The notes beneath the pieces were generated by a model. That model saw only the letters and a list, made by a program, of their open reading frames with translations, was not told the DNA's origin and searched no databases. Both the position numbers and the translations under genes were made by a program. 64,000 nt of DNA from Magicicada septendecula (lineage: Eukaryota > Arthropoda > Insecta > Hemiptera > Cicadidae). The stretch lies in contig CM068367.1 of NCBI GenBank assembly GCA_034769895.1, positions 1,313,317,046-1,313,381,045 on the forward strand, given 5' to 3'. Below are positions 23,833-36,255 of this stretch, piece after piece; position 1 is the stretch's first letter; every line of letters begins with the position of its first letter.

Positions 23833-26800
23833 TTATCCATGGTGGTATGGCTTTATCTGCCTAACATTGAAGATACCCCGTACTGCTTCAGGGTTGTTGA
23901 CTGCTGATACTTCGTACGTTGCTTCTCCTTTGATACTGGTCACCTTGTATGGGCCTTCGTACAGTTCACAGAATTTTGCTGTCACCTTATTTACTGCATC
24001 TGAGATTGGGTTTGTTCTTATTAGAATTACGTCTCCCACCTTAAACTTCAATTTGTTGCTTTTTTCGTTCTTCTTCCTTGCTCGTCATTCACCCTTTCTT
24101 TTTATTTTTTGGTATAATTCACTATGGTGATTCTACATCTCTTCTTTCATCAACTCCTGGTCCATGTATGACTCCCACGCTCTTTTCGGTTTTAGACCCC
24201 ACTGAGCTTGATATGGTGTCATTTCAATTGTTTCATGGTAAGTTTCATTGATGCACCTCTCAACAATCTTAACATATTTAGCCCATCTCGTATGGTGTCC
24301 TCTTTATCATTACCCTAAATATATTGCCTAACTGGCGATTTATTCTTTCAGCCAAATTTGCACATGGGTTCCGGATGGCTGTATATTTAGGTTTGATTCC
24401 TAGATTCTCCAAATTCTTCACCCACGATTTGCTGGTAAAGTGGGTACCATTATCAGTTAATATTGAGTTTGGCTTACCCACTTCTTGTATATGCAATTTT
24501 AATTTATTCAATGTGATGGCCGTTGTCGCCTTCTTCATTGTGTATAATTTAACGTACTTGGTAAAATTATCAACTACTACTAGTATATATTTTACCCCGC
24601 TTGTTGAAGTTAACAGTAGTGGTCTGTAGTAGTCCATACTGACCAGTTCTCCCTTTTCTCTTGGTAATATTGGTTTTGTTTGTCCAATACCCCTTCTGCA
24701 ATGGTCTTTACACCTTTGGCATATTTCACATATCTTGATCATTTGTTTTGTAAATTTGTAGAAATGATCTCCTGTGAAATATTCCTTAAATAATTCATAA
24801 GTTCTCCTTACTCCACAGTGTCCATACAATTCGTGGATTTCCTTGATCAACCCTTCGCTGATCTCCTTAGTGAGCATTATTCTCCATCTCTTCTTCTCCT
24901 TCCGATATAACTTATTATTATGCCACTTGTATATTTTATGTAATTGGTTATTTGTATTGTTTTGTAAGTTGTCTATGATATCCTTTAACTTCTGATCCTT
25001 TTGCTGTCTTCGAGATATGTTCGTCAACTGTTTTTTTTAATTGTTTACTTAGTCTGATATCTACGGCACAAATCCCCAGTTCTTCGTCACCTCCTTTCGC
25101 ATATCCTCTTGAGAATCTTCTGGGTATCGACTAAGTGTGTCAGCCACTATATTTTCGCTTCCTTTGCAGTGCATAATTTCAAAATCATGTTCTTGAATAG
25201 CAAGTATCCACCTCATAATTCGCGAACATGTCAATTGGCATTTCTCAATAAACGTTAGCGCTTTATTATCCATGATAATTGTGAGCGGACGTCCTAACAC
25301 ATATGTCCTAAAATTTTTAAGGCAATGTACGACACTTAGCAGTTCCAATTCTATTTCTTTTATGAATTTGCTAACTGCTATAATTTTTATTGTTCGACTA
25401 AGCTTTTCGTCATCACTGACATCATCAGGTCTTAAACAACGTTTTAACTGCTATAATTTTTATTGTTCGACTAAGCTTTTCGTCATCACTGACATCATCA
25501 GGTCTTAAACAACGTTAAAGGTTGTTTAAGACCTGATGATGTCAGTGATGACGAAAAGCTTAGTCGAACAATAAAAATTATAGCAGTTAGCAAATTCATA
25601 AAAGAAATAGTAAGGATGGCTGCTAATTTAAACAATACGAAGTTCCAATTCTGTTGTAAAGTAATTTAATTCCGCATCTTGGAATACCCAACTGGTAAAT
25701 GCGATTACCTCGATTTGACCATCTTCATCAATCTGGTATAACTGACCTCCTAATGCGTATTTACTAGCATCTGTCTGCAAATAAAATCGTTTATTAGGGT
25801 TGGGATGTTTTAGCATTACGGTATTTACAAATAATTGCTTCACTTCTTCAAACTGTTTGTCCAACTCCCTGGTCCATTTGAATTTCACCCCTTTCTTTAA
25901 TAGTTGTAGAAGTGGTCGTGTTGCTTCGGCATATCGACTGGTAAATTTATTATAATGTTCGTTAACCCTAGGAATCCTTTCAGTTGTTTCGGGTTTTTCG
26001 GTTTTGGAAATTCTAATATTGCAGCTACTTTATCTGCTGAGGCACTGACACCTTTGGTCGATAATTCATATCCTAAATATTCAATTTTTTCCCTGAAAAA
26101 CTTAGACTTATGCAATTAACAGTGAGGTTGGCCTTCTTTAGATCTTCCAGTAACAACCGCAGGTGGACTAGATGTTCCTCGATACTTCCGGATACACACA
26201 AACAATCATTGACATAAATGATAGTGAATCTTTTTACTTCCTCTGACAACACATGGTCCAGTCCTCGGGTCAGGCTCGCTAAACTGGTTTTTAACCCAAA
26301 TGGAGTAACTGTGTAACGGTAGCAACGTCCCTTATATAAAAATCCAGTAAAATCACGGCATTCTTCAGCTAGCGGTATCTGCCAGAAGCTACTTGTTAAG
26401 TCGATACTGCTCATCACTTTAATTTTCCCGCAGCTCGCCAACACTTCATTTATTGGTATTGCCCCTTCATAATCTGGGACTGTCACCGCATTGATACGCC
26501 GAGCATCCAAACATAATCGCACTGACTGATCTTTCTTCATGACGGTCACGATTGGATTGATATACGGACTTCTGCTCGCTCTATTACTCCACACTCTTCC
26601 ATCTATTTTATTTCTTTATCTACCGCTTCCTGATATTTCAGAGTTACAGGCCACCCCTTCATGCAGTATGGTATAGTATCCGTGACGACAAACCTATGTT
26701 CATAACTAGTAATCCTACCTGGTTGTTCTCTGAAGATTTGGTGGTTTTTTATTAACACCTCCTCCAACTCCTTCACCTGTGCATTGACTCCTGTAATTTC

Positions 26801-27000
26801 TTCCAGTTTTTTTTAATCATCTTCCCAATTTGTGCCTCTTCTTTATCTATTTCTATTGTTAAAATTTCAGAGTATTCAGGTACCTCTTCCCCTGTATCCT
26901 GCCTATTGAAGGTTATCTGATTATCTCTTTAATAATACATCTGCTTTCCTGCAACAACCCTATTCCTATTATACATTCCCGGATTAAATTAGGTACTATT
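23833..27000 (-). pseudogene. Gypsy B pol region
   Basis: In element order (right to left): reverse transcriptase near 26,070-26,600 (LCLDARRINAVTVPDYEG), RNase H on both sides of the fold-back (QTDASKYALGGQLYQ near 25,760; LGRPLTIIMDNKALTF near 25,275), integrase zinc region and core at 24,278-25,027 (GHCGVRR, CEICQRC, LTDNGTHFTS, RNPCANLAERINRQLG), and integrase C-terminus at 23,833-24,051 (KFKVGDVILIRT, FNVRQIKPYHHG). Each has a clear counterpart in Gypsy A. It is heavily broken. Confidence 0.82.
25353..25640. mobile_element. Fold-back insertion in Gypsy B, Penelope-like?
   Basis: Flanked by AGTTCCAATTCT at 25,341-25,352 and 25,641-25,652, which is RNase H sequence of Gypsy B present once before insertion. 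Inside are two direct copies (period 73 bp, starting 25,372 and 25,445) of a unit containing GTCATCACTGACATCATCAGG, followed by the unit in inverse orientation (about 25,514-25,610) and a 30-bp single-copy tail. The reverse-strand text CCTGATGATGTCAGTGATGACG resembles the CTGATGATG...CGAAA ends of Penelope-like elements. Duplication length and hairpin form fit that group; the family is not certain. Confidence 0.7.
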
Positions 27001-27371
27001 ATAAATACACCATCAATTCTATACTGACCGATCTTCACATCCAATAGTATCTACTGCGTGATCTGTTTGGACTTCCTTCCGACTGCCCCTTTTACTACCA
27101 TGTTTGTTATTTTTAATGTTTAATTTTCCCATCTGGCTCTTGTGTCTATTATATCACTCGGCCGAAATTGCATTGCTTTGGCTACCCGTGTCAATTAATG
27201 CAACCACCGGTATTTCGTTTAGGCATATATTTAATTCTGGACATCTAATTTTTCGTGTCTCTTTAATTGCTGGTTCTTCTTCTAATAACGCATCTCTTAT
27301 ATCTATGAAAGTAGTACTAATTTCCTTATAATTATAGTCTATATCTAGCTTACTCCTACTACAGTGCTTAA

Positions 27372-29004
27372 TTAATTTTTTGGCTTTGTTGTTGGCATGT
27401 TTACTGTGTGCGCATGTCCTTGCGTACCGCTTGTACCTGCGATGGCATTGACCTGGGATTCATACACCTTCTTACTTGGTATATTCGCGCTCTCTTTCCG
27501 GTCTGGTTCATTGTTATAGTTTGCTTGCTTCCACCCTGTTGTATGGTGATAGCCTGTCTGTCGATCACCCTTATTATTCTGCCATGGCCGACCCACGTGT
27601 GCGAGCTGTTCCGGCTTTACTGGTACTTGCGCCCTATAGCCGTCCGTGCCGTCGACCTTTTTGTTACGTAAGGCTGCAAACTCCATTAACAACATCTGAA
27701 ACACCGTTATATTCTCTACCCCACTTGTGATGCATGCAACCACTATGTCATGATGGTAATGATGTGCTAGTTTACGGATTAGATGCTGGTCTGAGATGGG
27801 TGGTATTAACTGCCGATTCTGCAGTATACATCTCTCCATATACTGTATCATACTTAACCCACTCTCATGTCTGTATCTGCCGAACTCTAGCCGATCACGC
27901 ACTTCCTCTTGCACCATCTGGTTCCAATACTTGGCAATAAATACCTACTGGAATTCTTGAAGAGTTTTTATGTTGTTTCTGATTAATTTCCACCATATGG
28001 CCGCTTCTCCTTCCAGGTGTCTTGAGACCCAGTTCACCCCTTCACTCATTTAGTGCTCCTTGTGAATTTTTTCTAACTCTTTGACAAACTGCATGGGGTA
28101 TTCTCCTTCTCCATTGAACGTGACATTCTTGACGTGCTCCATCGTGATTCCACGTTGTATCGGAACCCTCTCTATCTGTGCCAATCTTGCTCGAATGCTC
28201 TCTTTATTTGCGTCAATTATCCGTCCATCGATGTACAGTTATTTTCATATAATTCTGTAAGTTTCTGGATCTGTTCACTGTTCTTCTTATTGCTGTTATT
28301 TACCTTGCTGTTTAGGGCTTGATTTCTTGAGCTACCACAACTTGATGTTGTCTAAACACTTGATCACTCTTCTCTAAGTGTTCCTTCACTTCCGCCTGTA
28401 ATGTCTGTATTTCTTCTCTGACGACTTCTTTTGTTTCTGCCCTTATCTTCGTCGCTAATTCCTGAATTTTGTGTCATTTCATTAATCTGTTGCTCTACAT
28501 GTGTTTTATGTTCGTTTAATTGTTGTGTGACCTGTTGTTCCATGTTCTTTTTAATATTATCGATCCTTTTCTCTGATTTTCTGTGTTTTCTGCCATTTTT
28601 TTCGGCCATTTGTTGTTTAATTGTTCAATGTTTTCTACCATGTTTTCTGTAATTTGTTGTTTTAAATTTTCGGTCTTTTCTGGTATTTGTTGTGTTAATT
28701 GTTTAGTGTTTTTTGTCATCTGCTGTGTTAATTGTTTCAGTAACATAGCTATATCTGAGTTTGTTGGTGTCTGTTGTATTTCACCACGGATTTCTCCTTC
28801 TCCTCATCCCCTTACCTCTGTAGAAACCGTCGCGATTTCATTATCAGTTGCTTCCTCCCATACTCCGATCTCTCCCATCTGATTATTTATCTCAAATTCC
28901 ATCTCATTACCACCATTATCCCCGTTATTAGCTGCTATTTTTACTTTATAAATGTTACACAATTTAAATTCCCTTAATTTTTTACTTCTACTATGTGTTA
29001 ACAT
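27372..29004 (-). pseudogene. Gypsy B gag region
   Basis: 28,804-29,004 carries the Gag start with MEFEINNQMG (compare MDFDVNNQLG in Gypsy A). 28,364-28,750 is a coiled-coil rich in Q, K, E and T (TQQLNEHKTHVEQQINEMTQ). 27,372-27,917 is the capsid and tail part (RDRLEFGRYRHESGLSMIQYMER, then LIRKLAHHYHHD), matching DNLEYGRFEWQGPVTAIQYVER in Gypsy A. It is broken. Confidence 0.75.
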
Positions 29005-29089
29005 TTAATTCTATATATTAACATACATTTATTTTCATTGATTGTCTACCCCGTTTCATTCTACCAAGCTTATCTATTTGCTGAATTAA

Positions 29090-29153
29090 GCTCCACGTTG
29101 TTGGGCATCAAATATAAAATTTTAACTTTTGCATGCCCCAAGTTGTTGGGCCA
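29090..29153 (-). promoter_or_regulatory. Gypsy B tandem primer-binding-site-like motifs
   Basis: The minus strand has TGGCCCAACAACTTGGGGC (29,135-29,153) and, 45 bp on, TGCCCAACAACGTGGAGC (29,090-29,107). Each is preceded by TTTATATTTG. Both resemble the gypsy tRNA-Lys type site, so I place the 5' LTR edge at about 29,154. Confidence 0.55.
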
Positions 29154-30952
29154 AATATAAAAAAAACTTTCTGCAATGGCTGCCGAATGCTAATAATAAT
29201 AATACATGCCAATTATAATAAACTCTAATTGGTCGTTAATGAAATTTACTTACTTTTGGTTCATCTTAATTAAGTTGATTAATTGGCAATTAACATAGTC
29301 ATCTAGATTCTAACTACTGCCTGGATTTCGGTTGGGTGCCAGAGATAATTATTAATCTTAGGGGGTATTGTTAAATAATAATTCTTTGTTCAGGTCCTAA
29401 ATGACACAACGTTATATTTATCAACTTTATGTACATTAGATAATATCAACACATAACATCATGATTACTATCAATTGTGCAAATTGAATGATTTATCAAT
29501 AGATACAAAATCTTATCACTCTTCAATCTTCACTAGAGATTATTTAACACATTTAAATAATTTATCAGAGATTATTTAACACATTTAAATCATGTATAAC
29601 TCCCTTTCTCTATTCATACTTTACTTTGATCAAAGACATGACTTAACACCTAACAAATTACATATATTAAATTGTCATTCAATTCTATAACATCATGACT
29701 TATTACCTAACAAATTACATATATTTAATTCTCATCCAATTCTATGTCATCGCATTATAAATGCACAATTTAGTATCTGAACGTTATCATGGGTTCTTTG
29801 AGAATGAAACGGGTTGAACTTACGGTAGACAGTTATTACTACATCAAGATTATGTGATTTAGACAATATACTTTGATAGAGTTACTTGTAAATGGTTATC
29901 CATTCCGCTGCTTGACTCCTTCCACTTTACACACAACATATCACTTTCACTTCCTATTGCTCTGCTTTTACTTTGCACACGATCGCGATGACTCTTAGCA
30001 TCACGCATTTAGCAATTCAGACTTACTTATTCTTTCGCACACATTATAAAGAAATACTTCTTCGCATCTCTGCCCGCGCACTAATTCAATCATACTCACT
30101 AGTTCTTCACCTTTACATCACCAAGTTCTTATATTTCACTTGCTTGCTTTAGTTCCTTGCTAATTATGTAAATATTAAGATAGTACATAATTCTAACAAA
30201 TATTATGATTGACCGACCGCTATCATTACCGGACTTCGTACTTCTTCTCATTGACTTAAACTTTTTACTCACTTTTTTACTGACTTACTACCCACTTACT
30301 GACTGCTCTCTTACTGACTTTGAACCCTCTTACTGATTTTGACTGCCCTCTTACTGACTTTGAACCCCTGTTCTTCCGCGAGAGTCACATTTATAGCCTC
30401 TTCAAAACTTCCCTTTCTGCTGTCACTCTTCCAATAACCCCCATTGGCCACATTTTGAAAGTGTCGCCGGTAAATTTTAAAATATCCAGTCATCACTTGC
30501 AAAATTCTCGTGCGCAACGATGATGCTATCCCTTATTGGCTACAGATTTGCGGCTCTGAGCTTTTCCCGCACAGCCGTTAACTAGTAAAAACAGAAATCT
30601 GCTTTCTAAAACACACCTTGTTTCGGTATGTCAGCTATTGTATTTTTGAAGGCCAATACACCCTTTCTAACGGTATCTCCCATTTTTTGCCGGTTTGTGC
30701 TAACAAAGCATTTTATATTTTTATGACATAGAAAGTTTGGATGTACATATATTTCTAAGCTGCCAGGTGACAGTGTGTCGGCGCTCACGCCTTAGCCACC
30801 CGCTTACATAACTAGTACACTGTACAAAATCTCTTATACTTTCTTACTACTAATATTACAATCTTATATTAACTTTAATAATTTATCATGCCGTAATACA
30901 GATATTTACAATATATTAATTAACTATTCGTAACTCCTTGAGTTACGATACA
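29154..30952 (-). repeat. Gypsy B 5' LTR
   Basis: 29,841-30,952 repeats 22,244-23,339. 29,154-29,840 has no partner in the window because the other LTR is cut by N4. The left boundary is inferred from the primer-site motifs. Confidence 0.6.
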
Positions 30953-32187
30953 GTTCTCCTTGACTCATGTGAACAAAATTGTTTAAACTAATTTGCATAT
31001 ATAATTTTCTGTCATGATTTTTATATTTTTATTCATGAATCTTGATTTTAAAAATTTTATAACCCGGTTTGTAAAAATTATATGGTCTGATGTAACATAA
31101 CCATATTGTATTAATAACTGTTGACTCGTTTTCAGCATCATGCAGTAGTAATTTTTGATCATTGATTAAGTTTGGTTAAATCAGTTTCTTATTATTGTTA
31201 AATAAATTTAATTCACATCTCTTCTTACCACTGCTAGTAATTTACTTACTGGCACACAATGCATAAATAACTTCTGGTAACTGAATAAATGTTAACATTA
31301 AGGAGCCTATAATTTGGCACAGTTGCTGTGTTGTTATTAAATTCATACTCAGTAAAAAGTTAACCTTCTTACACCATTGACAGGCTATAGGCCTATGTAA
31401 ATGAGGGCTACATTATGTAAACCGTATGGTACCCAAGTAGATCAATGTGGCTAGTCAGACTCAGCCATCTCCAGATAAACGCCATTTTGAGATAGATTTC
31501 ACCCCACAGTGCGTCACTTCGAAAGGAGCTCATTATAGAAAAATGTCTATATGTAATTTTTTTGAAGATTTTTTACATGACTTTCTACTACAATTTGGGA
31601 TAGCAGTAAGGAGTACTACTTATGAATGTCATTAGAATAGCTGCTCCTCACCAAGCAATACTGGCTATCACTGTATACTCAATACTCGATGTCGACACTC
31701 GGAACTTCTTCATCTACATTAAAATTAATTGTGTAGTTTTTCGATATAAATGTGAAATAAAAGACCAAGTCATTTAAATACTTTATTCATTTATTCACTG
31801 TATTTATAGTTTAAACAGTCATAGGCCATAACAGTAGTTATTAGATGACACTAAATACCACCAGTTGCTACATAGATTACAAACAGTGTGGATTTAATAC
31901 AGCCTAACAATCATTACCATTATTTGTGTATCAGTAGGTATTATGTACATACTGTAATAGAATTATGCTTATATAGTTTTGCTTTGTCTCTAGCAGAAAA
32001 TGTTAGTGGAGCACAGTCTAAATAAGTCAGTTTTAAGAGATGTTTATTAAAAAGTCATTCAAAAAATAATACATGAAAATACTTTCAGTCTGCAAGCTGT
32101 AAATTATTATAGCCATTTTCTACTGTATCAGTGAGTTTGTGAAAATAAATTATGTGTTTATTCTATCAGAAATGCTTGTGTTTGCAG
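30953..32187. other. Presumed intron or upstream DNA of the host gene
   Basis: Single-copy-looking AT-rich sequence with no repeat ends or domain. An open frame at 31,447-31,635 is followed by a fair donor (GTAAGG near 31,607) but has no convincing acceptor or similarity to the rest of the gene, so I do not call an exon. Confidence 0.4.
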
Positions 32188-32279
32188 CGTAGGACATTAA
32201 TGTTTGAAGGGGTTCTGGCAGGTGTCACAGCATTTGTTACCAGTTTATTGCAGTCAGAAACTGAATTGTCACAAGATAC
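32188..32279 (+). CDS. Host gene exon A, internal
   Basis: Preceded by TTTGCAG and followed by GTACGT (or GTATGT four bases later). Only one frame is open, giving RRTLMFEGVLAGVTAFVTSL and then LQSETELSQDT. It ends with two bases of a codon that the first base of exon B completes, so the A-B junction reads through. The hydrophobic, helix-like pattern continues into exon B. I do not recognise the protein. Upstream exons must lie to the left, possibly beyond the transposon nest and the window, so this entry is partial. The codon pattern and the agreeing phases of A, B, C and D are the main evidence that this is a real gene. Confidence 0.6.
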
Positions 32280-32717
32280 GTACGTATGTATAGTATTGGT
32301 TAAATTACTAATTAAAGTGCCCTTTTTTTAATGTGTTCTTGATTTTGTAATTCTTATGCATTCAGTTTCAGTTCTCATATCCTATATGTGAGAAAATTAA
32401 TACAGTAGCAAAAATAGTATATTTCACCTAAAAATTCTAATAAAGTCTACCTATTTTAGTAAAGTCCAGTCTACCTATTTGCAGTTAGTTATTGAAAACT
32501 AAAAGTATACTTTTTTAAAATGTGTGAGTAATTTTTAGGGAGTTGAGAATTTATATTAATACAATCGACACTAACATTTCATAAATATTTAACATTTGTG
32601 TAGATGCACACATTAATAAACATAAAAATTATGTTTGCTGATGTGATACTCCATGTACTTTAAGTGATAAATTGTCTGTTCGTTTCTCAGAATCTAACAA
32701 GAATTGTTGGTGTTTAG

Positions 32718-32854
32718 GCAGAAAGAGATAACAAAAATTGTGGAGCAAATAGTGTTTTCAAGGCCAGGGCCGACTGTGTTACTTAAAGTATTTCATTTGT
32801 TGTTGGCTGCCATTCACTGTTCGACAATAACTAACAGTCTGTGCCACAACTCAG
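32718..32854 (+). CDS. Host gene exon B
   Basis: Acceptor TGTTTAG, donor GTACCTG. It encodes KEITKIVEQIVFSRPGPTVL followed by LKVFHLLLAAIHCSTITNSL and CHNS, an alternation of hydrophobic and polar residues as in helical repeat (HEAT/ARM-like) proteins, which is an impression only. It ends in phase 1, matching exon C. A second in-frame acceptor four bases on, together with the later donor of exon A, would also keep the frame. A stronger-looking acceptor at 32,690 would bring in a stop and is rejected. The following intron, 13.4 kb, contains the pogo transposon and the N2 element. Confidence 0.65.
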
Positions 32855-33494
32855 GTACCTGTAAGATGTTTGACTGCATGTATTAGCCGATAAAGTGTAA
32901 ACAACAGTTACTTGTGCAATGAAATTGTAATTATTGTAATATTCAGTAGACTTTTGTTTGAACAGATCCCCGAACTTATTTTTGCTGGGATTTGTGTAAC
33001 TTTCATATACAGTACATTTGAATGAATTTGATCATATCATATTGGCCCGAATATAACACGATTTTTTCCTTAAAATGCCCTTCCAAAAACCGTACGCGTC
33101 TTAGAAGCGCAATCTAACATTTAAAAATTTCGTGTTTGTGCCTGAAAAAGTATAGCGTATTTTGTAACATTCGCCAGCTGCACAGGCTTGCCATGTGTGT
33201 AGCGTGAATCAAAAATAAAGCTCCCAAGCACACTTTCACCACTGCTGAAGTACTGTATTGTGTCACAGATGTTAAAAGTTGTTCACTTTAATGTTAAGTC
33301 AACAAAGTGAATATTCACATGTGTTGAGTGTTTTTCTGTTAATATGTGTGTGCATTGGAGTGTTCGTTTTTCTGTTATTATGTGCGTCCATTTTAGTGTC
33401 CGTTGCTATATTCATGTGTGTGTGCATTAATTACAGTATTTAAGTTCCATACAGCATCCATGGTCACTGACATTAAAACAGTAATGGCTAATCC

Positions 33495-34702
33495 CCGTAA
33501 ATTTACAAATAAACACAAGAAAATACTTACTTTACTTACCCCCGATTTTTACGATCTTTTTTCGACTTACTTTAAAAAACAGAAGATTCCCAAAAGTACC
33601 AAGGGCCGCCACTACATTTTGAGGAGTAAATGTAGAAACCAATCACACTCTTCCCCCAGAAATAATTTATTAAATAATTAAAATTAAACTCCCTTAAATA
33701 AAAATTCTTCCAGGGTCGTTTAGACGAACTCTTGGTACAGAATAGGTTATGGGTTTTGGTACTAATAATTATATGGGGTTATGCGTAATAATTATACTAA
33801 CACATGGTTAGATCCAAAACAAATCTTACTTTATTTTTCTTAACAAACATTATTAATTGCTTGGTAATTTTATTAATTACATAATATACTGGTTATTAAT
33901 TAAGTAATGAAATAATTCGAAATAAACATGAGACAATAAAATTTATAAATAGCAAATCAGTACTTTTGTCTTTCTCTTACCCCCTTTTTTCTCTCACATG
34001 CTCTCTCACTCTTTCTCTCTCTATTTACCCCCTTTTTATTGAGATCTCATTTTGTTATTGATTTTTTACCATATAAACTTTAAATGATTTTGAATAACGT
34101 TATGGCCTTTATTATATTTCTTGATAATCACTTATCTGCATGCAGTATCCAAATTGTTTCACCACCTGTTGTACTACACTTTTGGTTAAAACACTCACAA
34201 TAAACAGTGCAAAACTGTTATATCATCGTCACTGTCATCTTCAGTACTTTGTTACATTTTTTAACACACAATATTCGGTAGGTCTACTATGCCTGTTTCG
34301 GCCTACCGTTCATGTCCGAGGCCACGGTTATATCGTCCGTACGGTCTGATGGTGAAGTGGAGACTGGGGCGAGCTTAGCCACGCCAGATTTCCGTTTTAA
34401 TTGCGCCTTTGAAAACTGGTTTGAGGCGGAATTCCACACCTCGTCCTGTCCTGGTGACTGGCTGTTTGTATGATTCATTGGTGACGTGAATTCAATTAGC
34501 TGCATTCCTGGCCTTATATGGTAATCGTCTGTTCAACTCGCACTGCACTGTATGAATCATCCACACTTTGTTACATTACCTTATTTGGCCATCGAATAAT
34601 CTGATACATTACCTCACATCTCTTAACTAGATCTGTTTCATCACAAAAAAATGTTTTAAAATGATATATAAATTTTGGTTACACTAATTTTGTCCCGTTA
34701 CA
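33495..34702 (-). repeat. N2 3' LTR
   Basis: Repeats 43,810-44,986. It contains the hairpin CGGTAGGTC...GCCTACCG at 34,276-34,308 and the CCAGGGTCGTTTAGACGAA motif at about 33,711. Near the U5 end (plus strand left edge) are two GTAAGT-type motifs on the element strand. Confidence 0.85.
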
Positions 34703-34710
34703 AGACCCCC

Positions 34711-34925
34711 AATGAGAGGTTTTATGTAAAAACATAAAAACTCTCATTGCCTAAACCTAAGAGCATCAGTGAGGATATGGCGCCACGACCCCCCTTACTT
34801 CCTAATTCAAATTTGGGTACTTACCCCCTTAATCCAGTGGCTGTGGCCGCATCTGCATGACTTTACTGGACTTCCTACATCAGGATCCCAACACCGTAAA
34901 GCCAGACAGGCACTTGGCGACCCTG
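34711..34925 (-). other. Conserved 3' non-coding block with hairpin (N2)
   Basis: Aligns with 1401-1620 of N1 and with 52,270-52,510 of N3. The hairpin AATGAGAG-G-TTTTATGT / ACATAAAA-A-CTCTCATT at 34,711-34,748 is perfect apart from one unpaired base in mid-stem and lies next to the purine tract. Confidence 0.65.
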
Positions 34926-35046
34926 CCCTTGTGCTCTTATTAATGAATACATAATTATAAAATAATATTTATCTCCCACTTACCTTAATTCAGCCCAGGG
35001 TTACGTCGCATGAACTGTGAAATACAAGCATGATTTCAAGGTTGTA

Positions 35047-36255
35047 TCAGTAACGTACTCGACTCTCATTTATGTAATAGAACTCAAAACTCGCCAGGCC
35101 ACAAAAAATGTAAAGAAATGGTGACAGTTCTTGCTGCATCGAATGCAAGTGGAGAACATAAACTGAAGCTAATGTTAATAGGCAAGTCTGCAAAGCCTAG
35201 AGCTTTAAAAAACATCACTCTGTCTGCGCTTCCTGTTACATACATTAACCAGAAATCTGCTTGGATGGATAAAAATATTTTTAAGAAGTGGTTTTTTGAA
35301 AGTTTTGTTCCTGAGACCAAAAAGTACCTAAAGGAAAAGAACTTGCCTCCCAAAGCAATATTAACCCTTGACAACGCTGGATCACACCCTGACGAAGAAG
35401 AACTGAAATGTGGCGAAATTAGAGCATTGTTCTTACCCCCAAACATGACGAGTTTAATACAGCCGATGGACCAAGGCGTTTTTGAGTGCTTGAAAAAGAA
35501 ATATCGTCGTCTGCTGCAGAGGCTCCTACAGACTACAGAAGGCGAGGGAACCATAGTGGAATTTCTAAAGAATACTACAATGAAAGACGTAGTTTACTGG
35601 GTGGCGGAATCATGGGATGACATAAAGACAGAAACACTAAAGAAGTCTTGGAACAAGATTTTAAAAGAAGAAAATAACAGTTGTAACACCACAGACGAAC
35701 ATGACTTGGTCTTAGCATGACTGATACAAAAACTTCCTGGTTGTGAACAGTCAAATGAAAATGATGTTTCAGAATGGTTGAATAGTGATGAACAGTTTGA
35801 AGTGACCGATGATTCAATCATTGAAATGCTGAATGAAGCGGCAGAAGAAAATAGTGATAAAGACGTGACAGCAGAGACTGTACCCGTGAAGACTCACGCC
35901 GAGGGGTTGGCAGGTCTAGACACTGCATTGCGTTATGTCGAACAGCAAGCAGAAGCTACACCGACCGACACGATGCTGCTTAGAAGATGGCGTGACATTG
36001 CTGCTAAAAAACGAGGCACTATTTTAAAACAAAAGACTCTGGACAATTTCTTTAAAAAATAAATTTGTGTGCCTTTTATCTTTTGAGTTTAAACTAGTTC
36101 AGGTATGTACTACATTGTTTGTGTTTTCTTATCCGTAAGCAATAAACGTTTGTTTATACATTACTCTTTGTTTTTTCTTCATCCGTATAATCCGAGTTTT
36201 TCCAAATTCGAGGTTGCCTCAGCCCCAATTAACTCGAATTACCGAGACTCTACTG
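35047..36255 (+). mobile_element. Tigger-type (pogo group) DNA transposon, 5'-deleted
   Basis: The right end CGAGACTCTACTG is followed by TA, the mirror of CAGTAGAGTCTCGG ends of Tigger-like elements. The left end keeps at most CAGTA (35,048) before jumping into the transposase, so the N-terminal DNA-binding half is missing. It lies inside the N2 interior and so is younger than N2's founding insertion. Confidence 0.7.
35070..36062 (+). pseudogene. Tigger-type transposase, C-terminal DDE part
   Basis: The frame opens near 35,070 with SPGHKKCKE and continues from 35,118 as VTVLAASNASGEHKLKLMLI. It has the second catalytic Asp in LTLDNAGSHPDEEEL and the Tigger/Jerky signature SLIQPMDQGVFECLKKKYR. 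This is the DDE_1 domain of the CENP-B/Tigger/Jerky superfamily. A stop at 35,718-35,720 separates it from the last stretch, 35,778-36,062, ending ILKQKTLDNFFKK, the usual C-terminus. The helix-turn-helix domains and first catalytic Asp are absent, so it cannot act alone. The short distance between catalytic part and right TIR is normal for the group. Confidence 0.8.

Larger units (their letters stand above)
22244..30952 (-). mobile_element. Gypsy B: Ty3/gypsy LTR retrotransposon
   Basis: Minus-strand relative of Gypsy A. 22,244-23,339 and 29,841-30,952 are direct repeats a few percent apart. The 5' LTR probably runs 29,154-30,952, because primer-site-like sequences lie at 29,135-29,153. The 3' LTR is then cut at 22,244, exactly where N4 ends. 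The minus strand has ATTTTGGGGGACAA at 23,340-23,355 as polypurine tract. Gag and pol regions are recognisable but carry many breaks, and a 288-bp fold-back sits in the RNase H region. It is older than Gypsy A. Confidence 0.85.

Noticed and set aside
31447-31635. Possible upstream exon of the host gene
   Set aside because: Donor-like GTAAGG near 31,607 but no good acceptor, and phase and composition do not clearly fit exon A.
33403-33681. 92-residue plus-strand frame across the N2 left edge
   Set aside because: Crosses the junction between pogo and the N2 LTR, so it cannot be an ancestral gene.
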